Below are positions 27,201-38,100 of a stretch of DNA of 61,759 nt, in pieces (position 1 is the stretch's first letter; each line of letters begins with the position of its first letter). Below the pieces are notes generated by a model. That model was not told where the DNA came from and searched no databases. It saw only the letters and a list, made by a program, of their open reading frames with translations. The stretch is from assembly GCA_023251515.1 (NCBI GenBank), contig JAHEYQ010000026.1, forward strand, positions 1 through 61,759. The letters run 5' to 3'. This DNA is from Bacteroidales bacterium. GTDB lineage: Bacteria; Bacteroidota; Bacteroidia; Bacteroidales; JACABE01. Position numbers and translations under genes: made by a program.

Positions 27201-27578
27201 AATGCGTTCGCGCAGATAATACAACACCAATTCCTGAAAAGCTTTGGTATTGATATTATCGGGTTTAAGCATTTCGGCTTTATTGCCGGGCTTTTTGGCT
27301 TCAATAATTACCCCTACCGTATCGCTAGCTTTGCTGTTGTTATGTATTACCAAATCATTCCTGCCCTTGGTATTTATATAATGATGTTCGCCGTAGTATG
27401 TATTTTTAAGAAAATCGGAAACCAGATTTTTATGAAATTCTTCCGATTCCGATTCGTTAATATGTTCAATTAATCTGATCAGATTGGTTTTGAATAATTC
27501 TATTTCTGCCCTGTTTGCTTTCAGTTTCAGAAATGCTTTATTTAATGCCTTACGTGGTTTTAGTTGGATTAATATCAT
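24288..27578 (-). CDS. Type IIG (Eco57I-like) restriction endonuclease-methyltransferase, frameshifted
   Basis: 1,096 residues before the frame breaks; about 1,305 if repaired. An N-terminal PD-(D/E)XK-like nuclease has GRNDLVI (Asp75) and VGVIIEAKK (Glu93, Lys95). SAM-binding motif I, CDPAVGSGHFL, is near residue 565. A coiled-coil stretch (about 745-810) precedes the adenine-methylation motif NPPYMR near 850. The C-terminal specificity domain lies in the next frame. It would cut and methylate DNA as one polypeptide and needs no partner; none is seen. A perfect 33-bp palindrome is inserted in frame about 35 residues before motif I. The break is a one-base loss in T7, so this is either phase-variable, a pseudogene or an assembly error. 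Confidence 0.88.
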   Translation of the reverse strand: MILIQLKPRKALNKAFLKLKANRAEIELFKTNLIRLIEHINESESEEFHKNLVSDFLKNTYYGEHHYINTKGRNDLVIHNNSKASDTVGVIIEAKKPGNKAEMLKPDNINTKAFQELVLYYLRERITNKNLEIKHLIACNIFEWYIFDASLFEKEFAQNKNLVKQFIDFEEGRLSGKNTDFFYKQIAEPAIEAIKHEVAFTHFDIRDYDKPLRNEDKKDDNLLIALYKLLSPEHLLKLPFANDSNSLDKTFYTELLHIIGLTETKDGGKKLIQRKKDGERNQGSLIESAIFQLDNLDKISRLTKPSQFGDNYQERLFNVALELSITWINRILFLKLLEAQLLKYNRFDKLTASKGDKSFAFLNLDKVQNFDDLNSLFFSVLARKPQDRSEEVKKLFANVPYLNSSLFEPTDIEHSCLFISQLKDGKLPLLSSTVIKNNNGQKLTGELVTIQYIFDFLNAYDFASEGSEEIQEDNKRLINASVLGLIFEKINGYKDGSFFTPGFITMYMCRETIRRAVVQKFNDAGATLSGFQTLTGLNEVYDAIGTHFNRTEANQIVNSLKICDPAVGSGHFLVSALNEIIAIKSELKILQDSDGKRLKEYDIVVENDELVVTDDDGELYAYNPKSKESQRVQETLFHEKQTIIENCLFGVDINPNSVKICRLRLWIELLKNAYYKAPDFTELETLPNIDINIKCGNSLISRYALDADIKKALKASKWSIDSYRLAVMTYRNAQSKDEKREMEQLISRIKNDFESEVASNDKRLLKLNKTKGELFALTTQITLFERTKAETAAWNKQVKNLTETINKLEQEIEEIKSNKIYENAFEWRFEFPEVLNDEGDFLGFDVVIGNPPYMRVQEIQACQPIQKIFYEQNYHNAKAAYDLANIFFELAVNISSLKSNNAYIFPHKFFNSASSEIFRDYLKQGQYIDEIAHFGANMIFDDADTYTCVAQFSKRPSNGFNFQLFPFKSDFQSLIKERNMYTFMTYQMLDKASKLYGSNQWILFNSELGYDIFEKIYIKSKNIETVFDGIFQGIATSKDDLYILEKVSVEKFICKVPLSGSEYELEPDLFKPFLMGKDVQRFCHLLTDKYVFFLIK
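25969..26001. repeat. 33-bp perfect palindrome inside the restriction-modification gene
   Basis: Arms AACCCTGTCAGGGTTT and AAACCCTGACAGGGTT pair perfectly around one central base. It is 33 bp long (11 codons) and reads in frame as part of ATLSGFQTLTGLN. Related in size and core (CCTGACAGG) to the intergenic copies at 2170, 6274 and 61566. Confidence 0.88.
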
Positions 27579-27688
27579 TTTTTAAAATGTTATTGTTTCA
27601 AACAACGAAATTAAGAAATATTTTTGAAGGTGGTGATTGAAAAATAAAAAAAATATCCGCTAAACAGAAGGATGCGATAAATTAAAAT

Positions 27689-27719
27689 AAAAAAACCTGC
27701 CATTTTGACAGGTTTTTTA
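27689..27719. terminator. Bidirectional-looking terminator
   Basis: AAAAAACCTG and CAGGTTTTTT pair over 10 bp with a nine-base loop. It lies 20 bp after the stop of the 119-residue gene and before the restriction-modification gene. The CCTG..CAGG core is shared with the 33-bp palindromes, so the element may derive from one. Confidence 0.75.
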
Positions 27720-27738
27720 TTAAAAAGAAAGTAATTGT

Positions 27739-28098
27739 TTAAACTATAGGCTTTTTCTCCTTTCTAACAGGCTTTTTCCGATCGCTACGGCGAACGCCTC
27801 CTGCTTTTTCATATTCATTACTATCTTTACCATATACCGAACTTACTCCTTCGAGCATTCGATCGTTCCAATCCTTTAATCTTTTTTCAAGTTCATCAAG
27901 GATATTGGCTTTTTCATCTGCCAGACGTAAAAATTCGTTGTACTCATTTAAAGTTTTATCAGTCTCAATTATAAGCTGTTCATACTTCTCATAAGTTACA
28001 TCATCTGATACTTTAAATGATGTTGAAATACTGGCAATTGATAACTGCCTCTTTTTTGCTTTTGTAATTACCAATGAATTACGTTTTTTGAATGACAT
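27739..28098 (-). CDS. Hypothetical small basic-ended protein
   Basis: 119 residues. It has basic termini (MSFKKRNSLVITKAKKRQ and RRSDRKKPVRKEKKP) around an acidic helical middle (TYEKYEQLIIETDKTLNEYN to LDELEKRLKDWNDRM). No signal peptide or membrane helix. No family is recognised with confidence; charge and length would suit a nucleic-acid-binding or structural accessory protein. It has its own terminator. Confidence 0.65.
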   Translation of the reverse strand: MSFKKRNSLVITKAKKRQLSIASISTSFKVSDDVTYEKYEQLIIETDKTLNEYNEFLRLADEKANILDELEKRLKDWNDRMLEGVSSVYGKDSNEYEKAGGVRRSDRKKPVRKEKKPIV

Positions 28099-28486
28099 TA
28101 TTATTTATTTAAATACAGGCACTATTACCTGCATATTTTTTCTATCAAACTTTATGCCATAATTTTCTGCAAAACAAACATATATAGACATTTTGCTGCA
28201 ATATTCTAAATTATAACATTTCATAATATTGAGAATTAATATTTTAAAAACTTATCAACATTTTTCTAACAATTTTTTTGTGATTATAAATTTCTGACAT
28301 TTTGTCAGTAATTTTGTCATATTTGACTAAAATATTTTGTCATAATAATTCATCATAAATATATGTATTACTGTGATATACTTGTTGGTTTACTGCCATT
28401 TTCCGTCATTTTGTCAATGCATAATCACCTTTATATATTTAATAAAGGTAAATATGTAAAAATGTTCATAATTATTGCTGAAATAG
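28099..28486. other. Intergenic, nothing recognised
   Basis: AT-rich DNA between the 119-residue gene and the 42-bp array. It contains several loosely repeated attttgtcat/atttgtcagt words (28297-28412) but no gene, terminator or clear promoter. Confidence 0.4.
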
Positions 28487-28830
28487 GTTGCTATATTAGT
28501 TTGGTAGGTTTGTTTCTTAGTTCAGTACGTTGCGAGATGAGTTTGATGGGTTCGTTTTTTATTTCAGTACGTTGCAATATTAGTTTGATAGGTTTGTTTC
28601 TTAGTTCAGCACGTTGCTATATTAGTTTGATGGGTTTGTTTCTTAGTTCAGCACGTTGCTATATTAGTTTGGTAGGTTTGTTTCTTTATGAGATATGTTG
28701 CTATATTAGTTTGGTAGGTTCGTTTCTTAGTTCAGTACGTTGCGAGATGAGTTTGATGGGTTCGTTTCTTATTTCAGTAGGTTGCAATATTAGTTTGGTA
28801 GGTTTGTTTCTTAGTTCGGTAGGTTTGTTT
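28487..28830. repeat. Minisatellite: eight tandem 42-bp units
   Basis: Units begin with GTTGC at 28487, 28529, 28571, 28613, 28655, 28697, 28739 and 28781, an exact 42-bp period. The rest of the unit reads TATATTAGTTTGGTAGGT then TTGTTTCTTAGTTCAGTAC, with variants GAGATGAG, AATATTAG and TATATTAG. The plus strand is open through the whole array (28363-28863) and would give a 14-residue repeat (CYISLVGLFLSSVR). The open frame follows from the period being a multiple of three and is not taken as a gene. The tract is strongly T/G-biased on the plus strand. Confidence 0.92.
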
Positions 28831-28906
28831 TATAGCAGAAAAATAGAGTGTATTATATTGTAAAACAATATTATACACTCTTTAAATTAATAAAATTATG
28901 TTAATT

Positions 28907-29593
28907 CTAAAATATCCTGTACCCAACAGTAAATCTTACAACTCTGTTTCTTGATTCGTAACCTGTCGTATTATCGGCCGCAACATTCATAAGTCCCAAT
29001 CCATATTGTATTGAAAAATCAAATTTCTTAAATTGTGCACCAACTCCCACATTTACACCAAAATCAAAAGGACGGATATCACTGGTAGTATCTGATCCAA
29101 AAACAAGATTACGTGATTCGTTTTGCAAACCTAAGGAGCTTAAATCAATAGGCAAACCTGAAACAGAAAAATCAGAATTAACTTTACCGCCAATACCATA
29201 CGCAGCATAAGGACCAGCAAAAAATCGAAGTTTAATTAATTTAAAATCGAAATTATAAACACCGTTTACTGGAATTTCCACATACAAAGGAGTAATCTTT
29301 GCACTTCCTGAAACAGTAATAAATCCCAGACTCTGATTAAATTCAGAATTTATCCCTTTTCCGCTTAAATACAAACCTGTTTCAATTCCTATTTTTTTAG
29401 TAAGATCAAATTCGGCAAAACCACCAATATGAAATGATGGAATTGACTTATTATCAGTGGCAACAGGAATATTCTTCACACTCATATTTGCCATATTCAA
29501 ACCACCTCTAACACCAATATGAAACTGTGCTTTTGCTGTATATGATATTGCAAATGAACACAAAACAGCAAAAACAATAATTAAGTTCTTCAT
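28907..29593 (-). CDS. PorT-family outer-membrane beta-barrel protein
   Basis: 228 residues. Signal peptide MKNLIIVFAVLCSFAISYTAKA, then QFHIGVRGGLNMANMS, the typical first strand of the OMP_b-brl_2/PorT-like porin family. Repeated amphipathic strands follow (IGIETGLYLSGKG, LRFFAGPYAAYGIGGK, DFGVNVGVGAQFKKFDFSIQYGLGLMNV), ending VVRFTVGYRIF with the terminal Phe needed for barrel assembly. Monocistronic. The substrate, if any, is unknown. Confidence 0.9.
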   Translation of the reverse strand: MKNLIIVFAVLCSFAISYTAKAQFHIGVRGGLNMANMSVKNIPVATDNKSIPSFHIGGFAEFDLTKKIGIETGLYLSGKGINSEFNQSLGFITVSGSAKITPLYVEIPVNGVYNFDFKLIKLRFFAGPYAAYGIGGKVNSDFSVSGLPIDLSSLGLQNESRNLVFGSDTTSDIRPFDFGVNVGVGAQFKKFDFSIQYGLGLMNVAADNTTGYESRNRVVRFTVGYRIF

Positions 29594-29775
29594 CTTTAAA
29601 TTTAATTAAATTAAAATTTATTTTTCAACAGGTAAAAACGAAACAATTTTTATGCCAAATCAGTAGATTATTTAATGTTTCATCAAGAAAAATAATAGTC
29701 GCCGGATTATCAAATAAAGCTTGGTAAAAATAATCAATTTAATAAAATTTATTATCAGGATTAATTTACATTTTA

Positions 29776-29783
29776 TATCTTTG
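29776..29783 (+). promoter_or_regulatory. Candidate -7 box for the 177-residue barrel gene
   Basis: TATCTTTG matches TAnnTTTG and lies 26 bp before the start codon. No good -33 element. Confidence 0.4.
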
Positions 29784-29808
29784 TAATTAAATTATATATA
29801 TGTCATAA

Positions 29809-30342
29809 ATGAAAAATCTAATAAAACTATCATTCATTTTCATATTTTCAATAGCTTTATTAACTTCAAATAAAGCATATTCACAGCGAAGTTTTGGAAG
29901 CAGGATTTTTGTAGGCGGGAATCTGGGATTACAATTCGGAAATCCGACTTTGATTGATATATCTCCATTAATTGGCTACCGAATCACAGAACAGGTGGAT
30001 GCAGGTGTTAGTTTAACTTATAAATATTACAGTGGTTCCTACAAATATTCAAATACCACACAAGAGTTTAACACCAATATTTTTGGAGGAGGTGTTTTTA
30101 GCCGATATAATTTTACAGAAAGTTTGTTTGCACACGCCGAAGTTGAATACCTTAACTTTAATATGGAACAAATTAACAGTGGAATTATAGAAAACAGAAA
30201 TATCGGAGTTACAAGTGTATTTATTGGTGGCGGTATAAAACAATCATTTGCAACAATTATGTTGCTATATAATTTAAATGAAACCATGAATTCGCCATAT
30301 ACAAATCCGATTATCAGAATTGGGTTTACTTTTGGATTGTAA
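29809..30342 (+). CDS. Small outer-membrane beta-barrel protein
   Basis: 177 residues. Signal peptide with cleavage near SNKAYSQ, then strands FVGGNLGLQFGNPTLIDISPLIGYRI, VDAGVSLTYKYYSGSYKY and FIGGGIKQSFATIMLLYNL, ending in the aromatic strand NPIIRIGFTFGL. Predicted eight-stranded barrel of no specific family. Thirty bp upstream of pepD on the same strand. Confidence 0.85.
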   Translation: MKNLIKLSFIFIFSIALLTSNKAYSQRSFGSRIFVGGNLGLQFGNPTLIDISPLIGYRITEQVDAGVSLTYKYYSGSYKYSNTTQEFNTNIFGGGVFSRYNFTESLFAHAEVEYLNFNMEQINSGIIENRNIGVTSVFIGGGIKQSFATIMLLYNLNETMNSPYTNPIIRIGFTFGL

Positions 30343-30371
30343 TTAAAAAACTTTAAATAATAACAAAAAGC

Positions 30372-31832
30372 ATGAATAATCAAATATTAAGTCTTGAACC
30401 AAGCAAAATTTGGTTCTATTTTAATGAAATACTGCAAATTCCAAGACCTTCGAAAAAGGAAGAAAAAATTGCAGCTTACTTAATGAACTTTGCCAAAGAG
30501 CATAATCTGGAAGCCAAACAAGATGAAATTGGCAATGTTTATATTGCAAAACCAGCCACAAAAGGTTTTGAAAATATGCAAACTGTTGTTTTGCAAAGCC
30601 ATTTGGATATGGTATGTGAAAAAAACAGCGACAAAGTGCATGATTTTGAAAAAGATCCGATAGAAGCACGCATAGAAGGAGAATGGGTAAAAGCAAACGG
30701 AACTACTTTAGGTGGTGATGATGGAATAGGAATAGCTGCATCGATGGCTATACTTGCTTCTGATGATATAGAGCATGGCCCGATTGAATGCTTATTTACA
30801 ATGGATGAAGAAACCGGACTTAGCGGAGCTTTTGCATTAAGTACTGATTTATTGAAAGGAAAAATCCTTCTGAATCTGGATTCGGAAGATGAAGGTGAAA
30901 TATTTATTGGATGTGCCGGTGGTAAAGATACAGTTGCAGAACTGGAATACTCTACCGAAAAAACCAATGGCAATTCAATCGCTTATAAAGTAAGCATTTC
31001 AGGATTAACAGGCGGACATTCAGGCGATGATATCAATAAAGGATTGGGAAATGCCAATAAATTACTCAACCGTTTTCTGTGGGAAACTACTGCAAAATAT
31101 GACATCAGAATAGCTGATATTAACGGAGGTAATTTGAGAAACGCCATACCAAGAGAAGCTTTTGCAATAATTACTGTTGACAAAAATAAAACAGAAGAAT
31201 TAATAGCTGATGCTAAAAAACATAATGAAACAATCCGTTTTGAATACAGAACAACAGAATCAGATCTTTTATTCAGTATTGTAGAAGCAAAACTTCCTGA
31301 AAATGTTATCAGCAAAGACATTCAAATAAAACTTATCAATGCACTTTATACTTGTCCGCACGGTGTAATAAGTATGTCGAGAGAAATTGCAAATTTTGTT
31401 GAAACTTCAACCAATTTGGCATCTGTAAAGTTGAAAGACCATAAAATCATTATTACTACAAGTCAGCGTAGCTCAGTTGAATCAGCTAAAGAAGATGTTT
31501 GCAATATGGTAGCAAGTGTCTTCAGTCTTATTGGCGCAAAGGTAACACAGGGTGATGGTTATCCTGGATGGACACCAAATCCGGATTCGGCAATATTGGA
31601 AGTAGCAAAAAAATCTTATGTAAAACTATTCAATAAAGAACCAAAAGTATTGGCTATTCATGCAGGCTTGGAATGTGGATTAATCGGAGAAAAATATCCT
31701 GAAATGGATATGATTTCTTATGGTCCAACTATAAAGGGAGCACATTCACCTGATGAAAGAATGAAAATTGATACCGTTAAAATGTTTTGGGATTTAACCT
31801 TGGATATATTGAAAAATATACCAAAGAAATAA
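30372..31832 (+). CDS. pepD: Aminoacyl-histidine dipeptidase (M20C)
   Basis: 486 residues, normal PepD length. The metal ligands are visible: QSHLDMVCEKN (His, Asp), TLGGDDGIGIA (bridging Asp), MDEETGLSGA (catalytic Glu plus ligand Glu), NLDSEDEGE, and GPTIKGAHSPDER (His). The lid domain contains ISGLTGGHSGDDI. Cytosolic di-zinc exopeptidase that cleaves Xaa-His and other dipeptides. A clear terminator follows. Confidence 0.96.
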   Translation: MNNQILSLEPSKIWFYFNEILQIPRPSKKEEKIAAYLMNFAKEHNLEAKQDEIGNVYIAKPATKGFENMQTVVLQSHLDMVCEKNSDKVHDFEKDPIEARIEGEWVKANGTTLGGDDGIGIAASMAILASDDIEHGPIECLFTMDEETGLSGAFALSTDLLKGKILLNLDSEDEGEIFIGCAGGKDTVAELEYSTEKTNGNSIAYKVSISGLTGGHSGDDINKGLGNANKLLNRFLWETTAKYDIRIADINGGNLRNAIPREAFAIITVDKNKTEELIADAKKHNETIRFEYRTTESDLLFSIVEAKLPENVISKDIQIKLINALYTCPHGVISMSREIANFVETSTNLASVKLKDHKIIITTSQRSSVESAKEDVCNMVASVFSLIGAKVTQGDGYPGWTPNPDSAILEVAKKSYVKLFNKEPKVLAIHAGLECGLIGEKYPEMDMISYGPTIKGAHSPDERMKIDTVKMFWDLTLDILKNIPKK

Positions 31833-31835
31833 ATT

Positions 31836-31868
31836 AAAAAAGGGGCTTGAAATTTCAGCCCCTTTTTT
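31836..31868 (+). terminator. Intrinsic terminator after pepD
   Basis: AAAAAAGGGGCT and AGCCCCTTTTTT pair over 12 bp with a nine-base loop and a trailing T run. Confidence 0.92.
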
Positions 31869-31884
31869 TAATACATTATAAAAT

Positions 31885-32141
31885 CAATTATTTCAAAACA
31901 AAAAACTTATTTGCATCATTTTGTAAAATATTCAATTCAAAAGCACTTAAAACGAATTTGGGTGTCCCAGTGTTGAAGTCTGAAAATTCAAGAAAATTTT
32001 AAACATAATATTGTTGATATGCTTTTAATTAAAAGTTTTCTTGCTGAAACTATTTATTAAAAAAAGAGATTCAAGAACCATTTGGAAACATCAATGTAGA
32101 ATACTAAAATGTAATCTACATTAATGTTCTTTTGTTTATTG
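31885..32141. repeat. Downstream flank duplicated at 41700-41953
   Basis: About 260 bp of non-coding DNA with long identical blocks shared with 41700-41953 (for example tgcatcattttgtaaaatat, caattcaaaagcactta and gagattcaagaaccatttgg). Only scattered substitutions and small gaps differ. It lies directly after the dockerin-encoding 3' end in both loci. Confidence 0.9.
32087..32128 (-). terminator. Terminator after the C10 protease-lipase gene
   Basis: AACATCAATGTAGA and TCTACATTAATGTT pair at 13 of 14 positions around a 14-base loop. It is the counterpart of the perfect copy at 41899-41940. The T run on the minus strand is weak, so termination is likely but not certain. Confidence 0.6.
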
Positions 32142-35100
32142 TTATGGAGTAATTTTATAAATACCAGAAGTTAAATTATTATCAATAACAGATAAATCTG
32201 TGATATCAACATATCCATCTCCATTTAAATCATATATATTATACCCTGTAGTTCCAATTGTCAAATCATTATCCATTTCTGATAAGTCAGTAATATCAAC
32301 AAAGCCATCTCTATTTACATCGCCTGTATAAATTGCATATACTCCCGGTGAAACCTCTATCTGGTTATCACCATAAGCCTGAGAAGCAGCAGTAGTGAAA
32401 TTGTAATTGATTATATCCGTATCAAAAGAAACAGGATTTTTGCTCCAGGTTTCGATATGGTTGCGGTGTTTTATTGCGATATAGTATGAACCGGTATCTT
32501 TTCCGGAAATATTGATATCAGAAATTGTTCCATCAGTATTCAGGTTTAATGTTTGTTTTTCAACAGTTAAATATGGAATTGTTGGATTGATTATTTCAAG
32601 ATTTATGGTATCAACTGTTGTTCCTGTAAAGTGATCCTGAATATCATCCTGAACTTTATTCATTATTCCATTTTGATTATTATAAAATCCTTCCAGGTAG
32701 AGCTTGGTGTTCATTAATTTTGGGATTTTGATCAAAAGCGAAGATTCCTTCCCAAAACCACAATCGTTTTGACCTCTTACTTTTATTAAACCTGAAAATG
32801 CATGACTACCTGAATGTATAACAATACTATCTGAAAAGTTTGAATCTATTATCATGTCGTAAGGCAATGACCACGAGTAGCTTGAAGCATTTTTAATAGC
32901 AGATGTTGAATATACTAAACCTGTTTGGCTTTTTGTTATTTCTGTAAAACCAATAATACTATCTGCATCATCAGGTAATGTATTTACAATAATGGTTATT
33001 TTATTTGATGTTGATAAACAGCCATTAGTATCTGTAACAATTACAGAATATGATCCTCCTATTGTAACATTAATACTTTGAGTTGTTTCCCCTGTTGACC
33101 ATGCATAATATTTACTTGAATCTGCAGTAAGTGTAATTATATCACCTGCACAGATTGTAGTTGATTTATTTGTTGATACTCCAACAACACCATCAGACAA
33201 ACATCCTCCAACAACAAAATAAATTGTATCACTTAATCCTAAATACGATACAATTGCATTAGTTTCACCATCAGAAATTCCCTTAAACCCTTTTGTTATT
33301 ATGTCATACATAACAATCGCTGTATCTTCTACATTTACTAATATATTGGGACTGAAATTCCCTGTGGAAGTAATGAAATTTTGATAAATTCCAGTGTAAT
33401 TTGGGTACTTTGTTTGATTCTTAAATAAATATAGTATATCAGGACTGACTTTAAATCCTGTCAATTGCTCATCAGTAACTATATTTATATCTACAATATC
33501 ATTTACAAAAATACCACTATCAGAATAATTATAGAATCCTTCTAAGGAAATAATCTGTGAACCAAGTAAATTTGAGTTTATTTGTAAATTCAGATCAATA
33601 TTTCCAACAAATACAGAATCAATGTAATACGTTTTGTTTTGAAAATTAACTTCTAAACTCATTAAATTAGCAGTATCTTGTACATTTATTAATATATGTA
33701 AAATACTATCTACAAATAATGTTGAATTGTTTTGTGGTGAAATAATTTGCAATTTAGTTGTATCTCTTTTTGAAATTATTTGATTAGAATTTACTGAACT
33801 TAGGTTGATTTGAGAATTACTCTTAGAAGATATATTTAATAATGGCATACTACTAGTTGGAGTAGCGGGTATAATATTAAATAATGAGCTGTTAATTGAA
33901 CTATTTAATAAATAATTTACATAATTCCCAACATCGATGTTTTTTGTAACAGGTCTTATAAAGGCATGACTTACATAGTTATCAAATACTGAAACATTGG
34001 TATTTAAAAGATTTAAAGGTCTTGGGATTCCTGCAAGTTGACTTTCTACAGATACTATTAAATCGCTTTCAGGCAAAAATGTACCTGTATTATAAGCATC
34101 CATTGCCATAGCCATTTTATTAAGAAAATTCAAGGCTTTTGATACTGGATCAATATCACTTTTAAGAATATCCAATAATGCTGCTCTTAAAATTGGATTT
34201 TCTTCTTTATTTGCACCAATTTTCAAAAGATAATTTAAAAATTTATTCAATGTTTCATCGCCACAATTTTTTACAAAGTTTATAACATTTTGAGGAATAG
34301 CAATATTGGTTGTTTGATTGCCTGGGAAAAAATCGCCAGAGATTAAATGTGCCTTTGTATTAGTTGTCCCGAACTTAACTCCACCTTGATTTTGATTTAT
34401 TTGTAAATCATGAACTGCTTCTGTTGATTGATAAGAACCTAAAATATTATTAGAATTTATAGGTTTAATAAAAACCAAAGGTATTGGAATATCTTGACCA
34501 GATAATCCATACCAGGTCTGTATTGTGTAACGAGCTAACCATGGCAAATCTCCCACATATTTATTTATTATATCTGCCCATGGGGAGCCATGATTGGGGA
34601 CATCAAGCATTATTACTTTATTTACATAACCTTTCTCATAATTTTTATAGTTATAATTTGATGCTGAACCTGTTCTGTTAAATGACTCTATGTAATTATC
34701 AAAAATACTTCTTATTACTGAACCACCCATACTATGGCAAATGTAATCAACCCTGTTTGCTGCATAACCTTTTTTTCTCATACTACTTATTACACCTTGA
34801 AAAGTATTTGGTAAATTCATAGTGCCATGTGTCATATAATAAGCATTTGTTATAAATGATGCATCGGGAAATATATTTACGGCTTTACTAATTATAAAAC
34901 GTGGATCATTTATATATTTGCATGAGTAGCCAAGTGAAGTGTTTGAAAAATCATCCCAAGTATGCTCGTCTCCTCCTAATCCATGTACAAGCATTAGTGG
35001 TGGTCTTACAATTTTAATTTGTGTAGTATAAGTTTCTGTTGTCATATCTGTATAAGTAATAACAAATGTAGCATCCACATTTCTATCAGTTCTTATACTA

Positions 35101-38100
35101 TCCAGTATGTTATTACCAACAAAGTCATCAGGTGCTACATACCAGAATATATAATTAGTTTTATTTGGTGTATTATCAATATCTGTAATCGAATTTATTC
35201 CATTTGCTTCAGTATTATATGCTGTAGTCTGGATAGCAACCTTAACTCTTCCTAACTTACTATCGTCAGTACCATTTATTCCATCACTTAAGCTTACTGT
35301 AACACTAGCAATACTTGCACCAATTGAAGGATTTATTTTAGACAAATTTAAAAATATTCTCGCTGTACCATCTGCTGCAATTCCTTGCGGAAAAGTATAA
35401 GAAGTTGATGAAGAAGGATAGCTTTTATCCCAATCATAATTTACTATAATATTAGTAGCAGAAGGTATAATGATACTGAAAGAAGCACTAAGTTTTACAT
35501 TTCCAAATGGATTATAAAAATCTATTATGCGAATTACAATGTTATTACTTGCACTACCAAAAGAAAAACTTTTATTCAGTGTTATATTGCTGTTTATATA
35601 ATCTTGTCCATCAACAACACCTATGCTTTGCCATGAACCACCATTGTCAGAATATTCAAGAATATATTTGTAATTTCTCTTAGAACCGCTTTGAGTATAA
35701 GTATTACCTAAAACTAATTTATCCTTCCATTCTATATTAATTATTTGATTTGTGTTGAAAGACAAACCTGCACTGGGATAAATAATTTGCATATTATTTA
35801 TAGCAATTGCACCTATAAGCTCAAATGATTTTTTAGAACAAGAAAGTCCTGTAATTGAATCTTCAACAAAAACATTATATATTCCCAAAGGCATCGTATT
35901 GTTGGATATATAAGTATAGCTAAAACTTCCTTGCACATTAGTATTTATCATATTAATACTCTCTGAAAAACCAGCAGGCCCTTGTAATGTGATATTTGCT
36001 ATTCCATTAGGTTTGAAATCTGTTCCGCTAATAGTAACATTTTGCCCTGCAATTATGGAAATACTATTAAGGTTAACTTTTGGATAAATAATATTTGTTT
36101 GCAAAGTTATATCCTTAATGCAACGAACAGAATATCCATTAGATTTGTTTGGAGACGCTGATTTAATTATATAATTTTTATCGTTCATTATCTGGTGTGT
36201 ATATCCATTAGTATTTAATGTATTCCACCAACTGCCAATATTACCTAAACTAATAAATCCAGATGAAAATCGATAACCGGCTGGTAAAGCGGTAAAACCG
36301 CTACTGTTGTTTCCTGTATTTGGGTATACCCAATGTGTTAAGCCACTTTCTTTTAATTTGGCAACATTATAGTTTCCACCCAAGTAATTTATTAACGTAT
36401 CCCATTCAGCCTTTGAAGATACATGCCAACCTGATGGACAAAGATTACGGGTGTCATTTACTGCATAAAAATTGTATAGTCTCCCATATATATTACTATT
36501 GTTTTGTGTATTATTATAATTGCAGTAAGCACCAGAAGTAAGAGAACTCCATGTTGCATTATTAGTAATGTTAGGTATAGTATCTCCATTTCTATAATGT
36601 GTAGTTTTTAAATTTTGTTTCATCCAAGTTTGTTTTCCTATTAACACTACATCATATACATTGCCATCATAATCTGTAATAGGAGAAATATTTGCAGTAG
36701 TAGTAAAATTAACTTCATTTCCATAAATAATACCTGAACCATTACTTGCATAAGCTCTTACATAATAAGTAAACCCAGGATTAAGTCCAGATAGATTACT
36801 TGTAAAATTACCAAGCCCGGCACCTTCTGCTGTATGATTATCCGCTATTGTTGGATTAGTAGCTGTGCTCCAACAAATACCTCGATCAACAATTATAGCA
36901 CCATTATAAGACATTATATTACTACCACCACTTACAGCTGTAGTTTTTGAAATCGCTGTAACTAAAGAAGTATTTAAATTAATATTGTCTTTAATACAAC
37001 GCACAGAATAGCCCATTTCTGGTTCTTTTTCACTTTTTTTAAAAAGATTTGGATTACTAGATATTTCCCATCTATTTGCTCCATTTAAAAATAATGACCC
37101 GTTATATAAAACATTATTGCTCCACCAGTAACCTTGTAAGCCAATGGTGCTGAATATTCCATCGTAATTACGAAAGCCACTAGGTAATGCTGTAAACCCA
37201 GTTACATTTGTTGCTCCTGTATTGCTGCTCCAATGAGTTGTTCCAACTTCTTTTAAAGCACCAGTTGTATAACTTGCTAAATATGTATTTAAAACTGTCC
37301 ATTCAGCATCTGATGGGATATGCCAGTTTGTTGGACATAAGTTGCAGGCATCAACAACAGTATAAAAATTATATAACCTACCATAAGTTGTACTATTGTT
37401 TATAATATTGTTGTAATTACAATAATGACTTTGTGAAACCATCCAGTTTTGATTATTTGTAACAATTGGTATTGCAATACCATTACGAAAATGAGTAGTG
37501 TTAAGGTTTTTTTTCATCCACTCTTGTGTACCCAATATTATAGACTGATATACGTTTCCATCATAGTCTGTTACACCGTTACCAACTATATATGTAGTAC
37601 TAAAACTTATCTCATTTCCATATGCTATTCCTAAACTATTAATTGCGTAAGCGCGTAAATAATATATTGTAGTTGGTGTAAGACCAGTTATATTGCACAC
37701 AAAACTTCCTGTTCCTGAACCATTTGATGTAAAATTATTTGCAAGAGTTGGATGTGGGGTAGTGCTCCAACAAATGCCACGTTCTATTATATTTAGCCCT
37801 GCATCATTAATAATATCTCCACCACTAATTGCAGTCGTTTGTGTGATATTAGTAACAATTGAAGAATTTAAAGTTAGGACTTCACCTTTAATACAACGAA
37901 CAGAATTTCCGAATGCTTTGAAATTACCCATTTTAAATATAGAACTATTTAAATAATACAATGCTATATTATTATCATAATCTATTGTTGATTCTGATGA
38001 ACTTTTAATGAAAGCCCAAAGCCCAATAAAGCTAAAATCACCATTATTACTACGTAGCCCCCCCGGAAGTGCTGAAAAACCACTTTCATTAGTTGCAGCA

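Noticed and set aside
23665..27578. BREX or other multi-gene defence island around the methylase
   Set aside because: No partner genes (such as pglZ, brxC or a helicase) are present. The protein alone has a nuclease, a methylase and a specificity domain, as type IIG enzymes do.
28363..28863. Plus-strand frame of 166 codons as a repeat protein gene
   Set aside because: The frame is open mainly because a 42-bp repeat without stops was multiplied. Its composition is unlike real proteins nearby and no start signal was found. Recorded as a repeat array.
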